Assembly (NCBI GenBank): GCA_041908845.1
Contig: JAYREN010000114.1
Span: forward strand, 1 to 10,603
Reading direction: 5' to 3'
DNA from: JAYREN01 sp041908845
Lineage (GTDB): Bacteria > Acidobacteriota > Holophagae > Holophagales > Holophagaceae
Length of the DNA: 10,603 nucleotides
Made by a program: the position numbers and the translations under genes. Shown here one piece after another: positions 1 through 6,152 of this stretch. The notes under the pieces were generated by a model, which did not search any database, was not told where the DNA came from, and was given only the letters and a program-made list of their open reading frames with translations. Every line of letters begins with the position of its first letter. The first letter of the stretch is position 1.

Positions 1-395
1 AGCCCAAGGCCGAAGAGAAGAAGGCCCTGAGCCTGGAAGAGAAGAAGGCTGAGCCCAAGGCCGAGCCCAAGAAGGACGAGAAGAAGGCTGAGCCCAAGGC
101 CAAGAAGGCCGCCAAGAAGGCCGAGCCCAAGGCTGAAGAGAAGAAGGCCCTGAGCCTGGAAGAGAAGAAGGCCGAGCCCAAGAAGGACGAGAAGAAGGCT
201 GCCTGCACCAAGGATTGCAAGAAAGAGTGCGCCACTAAGAAGGCCGAGCCCAAGAAGGCTGAAGAGAAGAAGGCCCTGAGCCTGGAAGAGAAGAAGGCCG
301 AGCCCAAGGCTGAGCCTAAGGCCGAGAAGAAGGCCAAGAAGGCCGCCAAGAAAGTCGAGAAGAAGGTCGAGCCCAAGGCCGAAGAGAAGAAGTAA
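1..395 (+). CDS. Lys/Glu/Ala/Pro-rich repeat protein, 3' end only
   Basis: This reading frame is open from the left edge and stops at TAA 393-395. The first full codon is at position 3, giving 130 visible residues with the start outside the window. By my count 48 residues are Lys and 28 are Glu, and most of the rest are Ala and Pro, so the chain is strongly charged, net basic and probably extended or helical rather than globular. It is built of units of about 41 residues, each opening with EEKKALSLEEKKAEPK. Between the second and third units lies a short cysteine insert, ACTKDCKKECA, with Cys at visible residues 68, 72 and 76. Lysine is nearly always AAG. No catalytic domain is visible, and a signal peptide cannot be judged without the N-terminus. 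The composition recalls bacterial histone-H1-like or surface/linker low-complexity proteins, but nothing here settles the function. The gene converges on ilvE with a shared terminator between them. Confidence 0.8.
   Translation, partial: PKAEEKKALSLEEKKAEPKAEPKKDEKKAEPKAKKAAKKAEPKAEEKKALSLEEKKAEPKKDEKKAACTKDCKKECATKKAEPKKAEEKKALSLEEKKAEPKAEPKAEKKAKKAAKKVEKKVEPKAEEKK
12..392 (+). repeat. In-frame tandem repeat, about 120-126 nt per unit
   Basis: A 38-bp core occurs identically at 12-49, 135-172 and 261-298. A fourth copy begins at 381 and is cut off after 12 bases by the stop codon at 393. The spacing is 123, 126 and 120 nt, all multiples of three, so the array preserves frame as units of 41, 42 and 40 residues. 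The linkers between cores vary more than the cores and are built of the smaller motifs AEPK, KKDEKK and AKKAAKK. The near identity of the cores at DNA level suggests recent duplication or ongoing copy correction. The array may extend left of the window. Confidence 0.9.
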
Positions 396-411
396 TCATC
401 TTCTCCATACC

Positions 412-445
412 AAAAAGAGCGGGCCCGCGAGGGCCCGCTCTTTTT
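412..445. terminator. Bidirectional intrinsic terminator between converging genes
   Basis: A perfect 15-bp stem (412-426 pairing with 431-445) encloses a four-base loop, GCGA, which is a GNRA-type tetraloop on the + strand. The stem has a GC core (GAGCGGGCCC) flanked by A5 on one side and T5 on the other, so each strand yields a GC hairpin ending in a U tract. It lies 17 nt after the stop of the Lys-rich gene and 18 nt beyond the ilvE stop on the opposite strand, so it can end transcription from both sides. Confidence 0.93.
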
Positions 446-462
446 GTGTTCGGAATCGAGGC

Positions 463-1581
463 TTACAGGATGGTGTGCATCCAGTTGCGGGTGTCGGGGG
501 CGAGCCCGTACTGGATGTCCAGCAGGGAGGCGCGAAGGCGGGTGGAGACTTCCCCTACCTTGTTGGCGTTGATGACCCAGGTGCCGCGGCGGGACATCAG
601 GGTGCCGATGGGAGAGATCACGGCGGCCGTGCCGCAGGCGAAGGCTTCTTTCAGGGCGCCGGTGCGGTGGGCCTGCTCCACATCGTCGATGGAGATGCGG
701 CGCTCTTCCACGTCATAGCCCAGTTCCCGAGCCACGGTGATGAGGCTGTCCCGGGTGATGCCCTCGAGGATCGAGCCTGATTTCTCGGGGGTGGCGATGA
801 CCGTGCGGTTGCCCTCCTGCAGGACCAGGAAGACATTCATCCCGCCCAGTTCCTCGAGGTACTTGTGCTGAACAGCGTCCAGGTAGAGAGCCTGGTCGCA
901 GCCCCGCTGCTTGGCGAGCTTGCCGGGCAGCAGGCTGGCGGCGTAGTTGCCCGCGCACTTGGCGCGGCCCGTGCCTCCGGGGGCGGCGCGGACGTACTCT
1001 TCTTCCACCCAGATGGTCACCGGCTTGATGCCGCCCTGGAAATAGGCTCCCGCGGGTCCGCCGATGATGAGGAAGAGGTATTCATCCGCGGCCTTGACGC
1101 CGAGAAAGTCCCCCAGGCCGATCATGAAGGGGCGGAAGTAGTAGCTCTGGTCGTGGAGACGCCCGGCGTCCAGGGTTCCAGGAACCCAATCCCGGTCCGT
1201 CTGGCAGAGCAGATCGGCGCCCGCAACGAAGAGATCGAGGGGGACTTCCGGCATGGCCAGCCGGGCGGCGGATTCATTGAAGCGGCTGCCGTTGCACCGG
1301 GGGCGGAAGGACTTGATCCCCCCGTCGGCCTGCCGATAGGCTTTGAAACCTTCGAAAATGGCCTGGCCGTAATGAAGCACATTGGCGGCGGGGCTCAGGG
1401 ACAGGGGGGCGTAGGGTTTCAGCTCGCCCTTCAGCCAGCCTTCGCCTTCCCGATAGGGGATGACCACCATGTGCTCGGAGAGGACCTTGCCGAAGCCCAG
1501 GTTCTGCATTCGGGCGTTGCGGTCGGCAACGGGCAGGCGGGGGTTCGCCAAGTGGATGTCGAACAGGCTGTTCGGGCTCAT
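463..1581 (-). CDS. ilvE: Branched-chain amino acid aminotransferase
   Basis: This enzyme transfers the amino group between Val, Leu or Ile and 2-oxoglutarate, using PLP in the cytoplasm. It performs the last step of branched-chain synthesis and the first step of breakdown. The 372-residue chain follows the longer, eukaryotic-like class of BCATs (fold type IV). Visible motifs are FEGFKAYR and FRPRCNGSRFNESAARL in the N-terminal part, and GGTGRAKCAGNYAASL, whose Lys (about residue 208) is the expected PLP lysine. ELGGMNVF and the C-terminal DIQYG...W ending are also typical. I chose ATG 1579-1581 because AAGGAG lies five bases upstream (1587-1592). A start 24 bases further upstream at 1605 would overlap the preceding gene and lacks this site. 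The gap to the upstream MocR gene is 13 nt, so the two are probably one transcript. Family assignment is firm; direction of flux is not visible. Confidence 0.95.
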   Translation of the reverse strand: MSPNSLFDIHLANPRLPVADRNARMQNLGFGKVLSEHMVVIPYREGEGWLKGELKPYAPLSLSPAANVLHYGQAIFEGFKAYRQADGGIKSFRPRCNGSRFNESAARLAMPEVPLDLFVAGADLLCQTDRDWVPGTLDAGRLHDQSYYFRPFMIGLGDFLGVKAADEYLFLIIGGPAGAYFQGGIKPVTIWVEEEYVRAAPGGTGRAKCAGNYAASLLPGKLAKQRGCDQALYLDAVQHKYLEELGGMNVFLVLQEGNRTVIATPEKSGSILEGITRDSLITVARELGYDVEERRISIDDVEQAHRTGALKEAFACGTAAVISPIGTLMSRRGTWVINANKVGEVSTRLRASLLDIQYGLAPDTRNWMHTIL

Positions 1582-1586
1582 CGGGA

Positions 1587-1592
1587 CTCCTT
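1587..1592 (-). promoter_or_regulatory. Ribosome binding site of ilvE
   Basis: AAGGAG on the - strand lies five bases before ATG 1579-1581. It lies wholly in the 13-nt gap after the MocR stop codon. It decides the ilvE start against the longer upstream reading. Confidence 0.8.
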
Positions 1593-1594
1593 GG

Positions 1595-3073
1595 TTAGAG
1601 GGCAAGGGCTGGGCGCGTCTGGATCAGGCGTCCCAACCGTGCAATGGCCTCGCGGGTTACGCCAGGCGCGTACGTGGAAAAATTTAGCCGAAGGCAGTTG
1701 GTGCCCCGGCCATCCGCAAAAAAGAGTGGACCAGGGGCGAAGCCCAGGCCTTGGGGAATGGCTTCCTTGAGCAGTTCCAGCGAGGAGAGATCCTCCGGGA
1801 GGACCACCCAGAGGTGCATCCCGCCCTTGGGCTCGGTGATCTCCGTGTCCCGGGGGAAATTCGCCCGAAGGGCTTCCAGCATGGCGTCTCTTCGCTCTCG
1901 GAGGGAGCGGCGGAGCCTCGTCACGTGCCGCTTGAACCCGCCCTCCTCGATGAATCTGGCCACGCCAACCTGCGACAAGATGGGCAGGGCGATGGTGTGG
2001 ACCTCCTGGACCGGGGCCAGGCGCTTGAGCTGGTATTCCGGGGCGACCACGTAACCGAGCCTAAGCCCCGCGGCCAGGGACTTGGAGAAGCTGCCCACGT
2101 GGATCACATGGTCCGCATCCGGCAGCATCCGGAAACTGGGAACGGGCTGGCCCGAGAACCGCAGATCCGCATAGGTGTCATCTTCCACCAGAGGCACCCC
2201 GTAGGTCCGCGTGAGGGCCAGGACCCGTTCCCGCCGGGTGCGGCTCAGGGTCATGCCCGTGGGATTGTGGAAGGAGGCCACGAGAATGATCAGCTTGGCA
2301 TCGCCCTTTTGGAGGGCCGAGACCAGGCGATCGGGATTCAGGCCGCTGGCGTCCACCGGCACGGCTACGGGTTCCCGGCCCATGGCCCGCAACAGCGCCA
2401 GGGTGCCCACGTAGCAGGGGCTTTCCACGAGCACCCGGTCGCCGGGCACGGTGAGCGCCTCCACCGCCAAGGCCAGGCCCGACTGGGCGCCGGGGATGGC
2501 TCTCAGGCCCCACCCGGGCAGCAGGGGCTCACCCTCGGAAGCCAGCCAGTCCGAGACGGCCTGGAGGTAGGCAGGATGGCCCGCAGGCGCGGAGTAGACC
2601 CAGGCGTCCGAGCCCAGTTCCTTCATCGTGCGGGTGTAGATCCGGCGCAGGGCCTCGCCGGGGAGGAGGTCCGCTGGCGGAAACCCGGCGGAAAAGCTGA
2701 TCAACTCGCGGTTCTGGGCGCGCTCCAGGGTCTCGCCCAGCCAGGGCCCCAGCTCCCCTTCGTGAACCCGCAACGCCGAGCCCTCGAATGGAAAGGCGGC
2801 AGCACCGCGCAGAGCAGGGGCCTGAGGCAGGTAGTCGGCCACGAAGGTGCCTCGCCCCGTGACGGTCTGCACCCACCCCGTGCGCTTGAGCCCCGCGATG
2901 GCCTTGAGAATCGTGAGACGGTGAACCTGGAAGCGCTCCGCGAGGTCGGGAACGGCGGGGAGACGCAGACCTGGCTGCCATTCCCCGTCCTGGATCAGGG
3001 TCCGAAGACTCCGCTGCACCTGGAGGTACAGGGGGCTTGCGGCATCGGGGTTGAGGGGGGAGGCGACGGCCAT
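1595..3073 (-). CDS. MocR-type GntR regulator fused to an aminotransferase domain
   Basis: The 492-residue protein has an N-terminal GntR-type winged helix (about residues 13-85, from PLYLQVQRSL to GRGTFV) joined to a fold-type-I PLP aminotransferase domain. In the second domain HNPTG (Asn 270), EDDTYADLRF (Asp 298, Tyr 301), the PLP lysine in SFSKSLAAGLRLGY (Lys 331) and the carboxylate-binding Arg in RLNFSTY (Arg 462) are all present, so PLP binding and perhaps catalysis are intact. Known relatives are either PLP- or amino-acid-sensing regulators (PdxR, GabR, TauR) or true aminotransferases with a DNA-binding head (LysN-like). Sequence alone does not choose between these. ATG 3071-3073 is taken as the start; an in-frame TTG nine bases upstream is possible, and neither has a strong ribosome site. 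The gene precedes ilvE by 13 nt, suggesting control of amino-acid transamination. An inverted repeat just upstream could be its own operator. Confidence 0.9.
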   Translation of the reverse strand: MAVASPLNPDAASPLYLQVQRSLRTLIQDGEWQPGLRLPAVPDLAERFQVHRLTILKAIAGLKRTGWVQTVTGRGTFVADYLPQAPALRGAAAFPFEGSALRVHEGELGPWLGETLERAQNRELISFSAGFPPADLLPGEALRRIYTRTMKELGSDAWVYSAPAGHPAYLQAVSDWLASEGEPLLPGWGLRAIPGAQSGLALAVEALTVPGDRVLVESPCYVGTLALLRAMGREPVAVPVDASGLNPDRLVSALQKGDAKLIILVASFHNPTGMTLSRTRRERVLALTRTYGVPLVEDDTYADLRFSGQPVPSFRMLPDADHVIHVGSFSKSLAAGLRLGYVVAPEYQLKRLAPVQEVHTIALPILSQVGVARFIEEGGFKRHVTRLRRSLRERRDAMLEALRANFPRDTEITEPKGGMHLWVVLPEDLSSLELLKEAIPQGLGFAPGPLFFADGRGTNCLRLNFSTYAPGVTREAIARLGRLIQTRPALAL

Positions 3074-3090
3074 GACCCCCAAAGTTTGCG

Positions 3091-3119
3091 TTGAATTCCC
3101 TGGAATTTCAGCAATTCAA
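3091..3119. promoter_or_regulatory. Candidate operator upstream of the MocR gene
   Basis: Outer arms TTGAATT (3091-3097) and AATTCAA (3113-3119) are perfect inverted copies. Nested inside is AATTCC-CT-GGAATT (3094-3107), so the AATTC-type motif occurs three times in 29 bases. The element sits 18 bases upstream of the MocR start codon and is AT-rich against a GC-rich background. MocR and GntR regulators commonly bind inverted or repeated sites at their own promoters, so an autoregulatory operator is the natural reading. Binding is inferred. Confidence 0.45.
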
Positions 3120-3126
3120 GGGCAGA

Positions 3127-3156
3127 AAAATAGCCCGGGGCAGACCACGAGAGCAA
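3127..3156 (-). promoter_or_regulatory. Possible promoter of the MocR-ilvE pair
   Basis: On the - strand, TTGCTC (3156-3151) and TATTTT (3132-3127) are separated by 18 bases, a weak match to -35 and -10 boxes. Transcription would start at about 3120, at the edge of the inverted repeat 3091-3119, which is where a repressor would act. No clear terminator follows engB, so read-through from upstream is also possible. Confidence 0.3.
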
Positions 3157-3212
3157 AGCCCAAGAATTAATGCGAATCCATAGACTGGGGCAGACTGCTT
3201 TGGGGGCGGTTC

Positions 3213-3803
3213 CTAGAGAACGCCCAGCAGCGAGGCCACCTCATTCCGGAGATCCGCGATCCCCGTGCCCTTGGCACTGCTGGCCCAGGCAATGTCCCCC
3301 GGCTGAAGCCCCAGGGCGGCGGCCACATCCCGACGCTGGGCAAGCTGGCGACTGGGCTTCACCTGATCCGCCTTGGTGGCCACGACCCGGCAGGGCAGCT
3401 CCGCGTGGCGCAGCCAGTCGATCATTTGGTGATCCAGCTTGGTGGGGCCGATCTCCGCATCCACCAGCACGAAGACCATGCGCAGGGTGCGGCGGCCCAG
3501 GAGATAGCCTTCGATCATGGCCCGCCAGGTGGCACTCTCGGCTTTGGGGCCGGCCGCATAGCCGTACCCCGGAAGATCAACCACCCAGCGATCCGGCCCC
3601 GTGAGGAACACATTGATGAGCCGTGTGCGGCCCGGAGTCTTGGACACCCGCGCCAGCTGGGTCTGCTTGGCGAGGGCATTGAGCAGCGAACTCTTGCCCA
3701 CGTTGGACCGCCCCACGAAGGCCACTTCCGCATGGCAGGCCCCCAACTGCTTCACATCGGAAGCGGAGGTGACGAATTGGAGGTCGTGGAGGGGTTGGGC
3801 CAT
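3213..3803 (-). CDS. engB: Ribosome-biogenesis GTP-binding protein EngB (YsxC/YihA)
   Basis: EngB is a small cytoplasmic GTPase needed for late assembly of the large ribosomal subunit. The 196-residue length is normal for the family. All nucleotide-binding motifs are readable: G1 GRSNVGKSS (31-39), the switch-I region SKTPGRT (54-60), G3 DLPGYG (76-81), G4 TKAD (143-146) and G5 SSAKGTG (175-181). The start ATG 3801-3803 lies nine bases after the alr stop codon. The nearest purine-rich stretch, GAGGG inside the end of alr, is 13 bases away, so translation may depend on coupling to alr. EngB is a housekeeping gene found in many contexts, and its place here probably says little about function. 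Confidence 0.96.
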   Translation of the reverse strand: MAQPLHDLQFVTSASDVKQLGACHAEVAFVGRSNVGKSSLLNALAKQTQLARVSKTPGRTRLINVFLTGPDRWVVDLPGYGYAAGPKAESATWRAMIEGYLLGRRTLRMVFVLVDAEIGPTKLDHQMIDWLRHAELPCRVVATKADQVKPSRQLAQRRDVAAALGLQPGDIAWASSAKGTGIADLRNEVASLLGVL

Positions 3804-3812
3804 GGGTACAGT

Positions 3813-4934
3813 CTAGCCCTCATGCACCCGGGTGACCCGCCCGTTGATCTGGCAGGTGACCTCGTACGTGATGGTGCCCAGCTTCTCGGCCCATTCGTAG
3901 GCGCTGATCTCCTCGTCGCCACTGCGGCCGAGGAGCACCACCTCGTCCCCTACCTTGACCTGGGTCGCAGGCCCCAGATCCACCATGCTCTGGTCCATGC
4001 AGACCCGGCCCACGATGGGATAGCTGCGGCCCTGGATGAGCACTCGGCCCCGGTTGGAGAAGAGGCGGTTGAAGCCATCCGCATAGCCCGCCGGAATCGT
4101 GGCGATCCACGTGTCGCAGGGAGCGACCCAGGTGCGGCCGTAGCCGATAGAGGTACCGGCCTTCACCTGTTTCAGGAAGGAAACCCGCGTGAGGAAGCTG
4201 AGGCCGGGTTTCAGGGGGATCGTCTGGGGCGTACCGGCATCGGGATAGAAGCCGTAGATCATGATCCCTGGCCGCACGAGGTTGAGCCAGGCCGCCTCGT
4301 GGCCGAGCACCGCGCCGGAATTGGCGCAGTGGACCAGATCGAGCCTGCGACCGAGGGCCGCCTCCACCGCCTCCACCGTGGTTTTGAATCCGGTGATCTG
4401 GGCCCGAGTGAAGGCCGTGTCCGCCTCGTCGCTCACGGGCAGATGGGTGAAGATGCCTTCCAACTGTACATGGGGGCAATGGGTCTCGATGAAGGCGGCC
4501 AGAGCCGGGGCCTCCGCGGGGGTGACGCCCACGCGGCCCATGCCCGTGTCCACCTTGAGGTGGGCGACGGCCGGGTTGCCTGCCTCGCGAGCGGCCTGTT
4601 CCAGGGCCTCGGCATGCTCCCGGCTGCACACGGCCAGGGTGATATGCCCCGCCACGGCGGCGGGCATTTCCTCGGGGAACGTGGGGCTGAACTTCAGGAT
4701 GGGAAGGCTAAGACCGGCCTCCCGAAGCTGGAGGCCCTCGGGTGCCGTGGCCACGCCAAGCCAATCGATGCCTGCGGCCTCGGCCATGCGTGAGACCTCG
4801 ACGGCCCCGTGGCCATAGGCATTGGCCTTCACGGCGATGAGTATCTTCCGCTCGCTGCCCACGGCGGCGCGGATGCCCTCGAGGTTGGCGCGGATGTTCT
4901 GGAGATGAATGCGGGCGTGGGTCTGGTAGAGCAT
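3813..4934 (-). CDS. alr: Alanine racemase
   Basis: This PLP enzyme interconverts L- and D-alanine. The 373-residue chain shows a complete fold-type-III racemase: the PLP lysine in AVKANAYGHGA (Lys 36), Arg 133 in DTGMGRVG, RPGIMIYG with the Arg that contacts the PLP ring nitrogen (Arg 221), the opposing catalytic Tyr in SIGYGRTW (Tyr 265), PAGYADG, and GRVCMDQSMVD (Met 313) in the C-terminal beta domain. ATG 4932-4934 is chosen because AGGA lies five bases upstream and overlaps the stop codon of the preceding gene. A TTG at 4952 would add six residues but overlap that gene. The usual role is supplying D-Ala for peptidoglycan. In this neighbourhood it may also recycle the D-Ala released by the ornithine pathway (inference). 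Confidence 0.95.
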   Translation of the reverse strand: MLYQTHARIHLQNIRANLEGIRAAVGSERKILIAVKANAYGHGAVEVSRMAEAAGIDWLGVATAPEGLQLREAGLSLPILKFSPTFPEEMPAAVAGHITLAVCSREHAEALEQAAREAGNPAVAHLKVDTGMGRVGVTPAEAPALAAFIETHCPHVQLEGIFTHLPVSDEADTAFTRAQITGFKTTVEAVEAALGRRLDLVHCANSGAVLGHEAAWLNLVRPGIMIYGFYPDAGTPQTIPLKPGLSFLTRVSFLKQVKAGTSIGYGRTWVAPCDTWIATIPAGYADGFNRLFSNRGRVLIQGRSYPIVGRVCMDQSMVDLGPATQVKVGDEVVLLGRSGDEEISAYEWAEKLGTITYEVTCQINGRVTRVHEG

Positions 4935-4941
4935 GGGATTC

Positions 4942-6150
4942 CTAGCGAACAAAGAGTTCGTGGTACTCGCGGAGCTGGGTGGCCCAGCGGCCGCGAATCA
5001 CCACCAGATGGTTGCCCAGAGGGCGGGAGAGTAGTTCCCGGACATCGCTGTCAAGGCGGACCTGAATCTGGGTGCGACAGCGAAGCTCCGAGTCGCCGTT
5101 GACCAACAATTCCCCATCGGCGAGGAAAACCTCTCGCAAATTCGTACCTCCGATGCGGGCGAGGGTGATGGGACCTGGGTCCAATTCGCCCTGGATGCCC
5201 ACGCCGAGGGAGGATTCGAAGTGGGAACGAAGCGCGTACCCCTTGAGCATGCGTCGGGCGATGGTGCAATGGGCGAGCCAGAGGGTGTTGGCGGAGGGAT
5301 TCAGGTCTTGGGGGTTGGCCATGAAGGGGGTCTGGCCAGTGAGTGTTTGCATCCAGAGCATGGTCAGAGCAGCGGGGAGGTCACCCTCGCAACCCGCCAC
5401 GATGTCCTCGTCCAACAGAGAGGAGAGGGCCAGGCAGCCGGTGGTTTGGAGCTCCTTCACGAGGTCGAAGCATCGCAGCGTGCAGGCATCGAGGCCCTGT
5501 CCACGGACCACCCGACGAAGGGCCGCGGCGACCCTGGCCGCCATCTCGAGGTCTGAAGAGGAAGGCTCACCGATGCGATGGGCGCCCGCTTCAAAGGAGT
5601 GCTGCAAGACACTGGATTCAGTGGCTTCGGTCTCGTGGATGGCGGTGCGGAGCAGCTTCAATGGGACATCGATGACTGAGGGCCCCCAGGCATCCTTCAC
5701 GTGTGCCGACTCGGGCATGCTACCCACCAGCCACTCGGAAGGCTCCCCGATGCAGCCTAGACGAAGGCCTGCCAGCTTGTCGCGAGTCTCGAAACACCGA
5801 GAGAGGCGCGCCAGAGTGGTAAAGCCATCCTCGAGGTCATTCAGCAACAAGATGCGCCCAGGCTGCCCCCATTGGCGAAGGCGACTGAGGATTTCCAGAG
5901 AAGCAGGAAGAGAATTCTGGTGGGGATGAGCCAGGAGCAGAGCCGGGCCAGTCATCCGGGAGATGGCCTCGAGCGCCAGATGCTCCGTGCCGCCAGTAAC
6001 AATCAGCAGTGCGTTGGGAGTCTCGCCACCTTCGTCTACCAGTCTATGGGGTAGGTCACGGGACCTCATTTGCGCAGCGATTCCCGCCACCGTGGCGTGA
6101 ACCTGATCCGCGGAATGAAAGCTGGAAGCGAGGGGGAGGATCTTCAACAT
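4942..6150 (-). CDS. L-fucose isomerase-like protein, function unassigned
   Basis: The 402-residue protein resembles the L-fucose/arabinose isomerase-like group (COG2407 type). The middle carries a Rossmann-like start, GLRLGCIGEPSEWLVGS (about 128-144). The C-terminal half carries the family signature: TTGCLALSSLLDEDIVAGCEGD ends at Asp 257, followed by LTGQTPFMANP, LAHCT (His 294), SHFESSLGVGIQG (His 310), CRTQ and PLGNHLVV (His 381). These Glu, Asp and His residues are plausible metal ligands, but no substrate can be read from them. The first 120 residues are less familiar. ATG 6148-6150 is preferred, with AAGG six bases upstream, and leaves a 2-nt gap after orr; a TTG at 6156 would overlap the orr stop. 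It is tightly packed between two amino-acid racemase genes, with no sugar genes near, so a link to D-amino-acid metabolism is more likely than sugar use. Confidence 0.8.
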   Translation of the reverse strand: MLKILPLASSFHSADQVHATVAGIAAQMRSRDLPHRLVDEGGETPNALLIVTGGTEHLALEAISRMTGPALLLAHPHQNSLPASLEILSRLRQWGQPGRILLLNDLEDGFTTLARLSRCFETRDKLAGLRLGCIGEPSEWLVGSMPESAHVKDAWGPSVIDVPLKLLRTAIHETEATESSVLQHSFEAGAHRIGEPSSSDLEMAARVAAALRRVVRGQGLDACTLRCFDLVKELQTTGCLALSSLLDEDIVAGCEGDLPAALTMLWMQTLTGQTPFMANPQDLNPSANTLWLAHCTIARRMLKGYALRSHFESSLGVGIQGELDPGPITLARIGGTNLREVFLADGELLVNGDSELRCRTQIQVRLDSDVRELLSRPLGNHLVVIRGRWATQLREYHELFVR

Positions 6151-6152
6151 GC

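Noticed and set aside
865..1770. 301-codon open frame on the + strand opposite ilvE
   Set aside because: It is antisense to well-supported ilvE and runs into the MocR gene. No motif is present.
1751..3094. 447-codon open frame on the + strand opposite the MocR gene
   Set aside because: It is a shadow of a gene with clear winged-helix and PLP motifs, with low-complexity composition and no recognisable domain.
3137..3195. Direct repeat GGGGCAGAC at 3137-3145 and 3187-3195
   Set aside because: Nine bases in a GC-rich gap, not positioned at a promoter. It could be chance.
3405..4793. 462-codon open frame on the + strand opposite alr and engB
   Set aside because: It is antisense to two genes with full catalytic motifs. 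Its translation is Gly/His/Ala-rich with no family motif. Long antisense frames are expected at this GC content.
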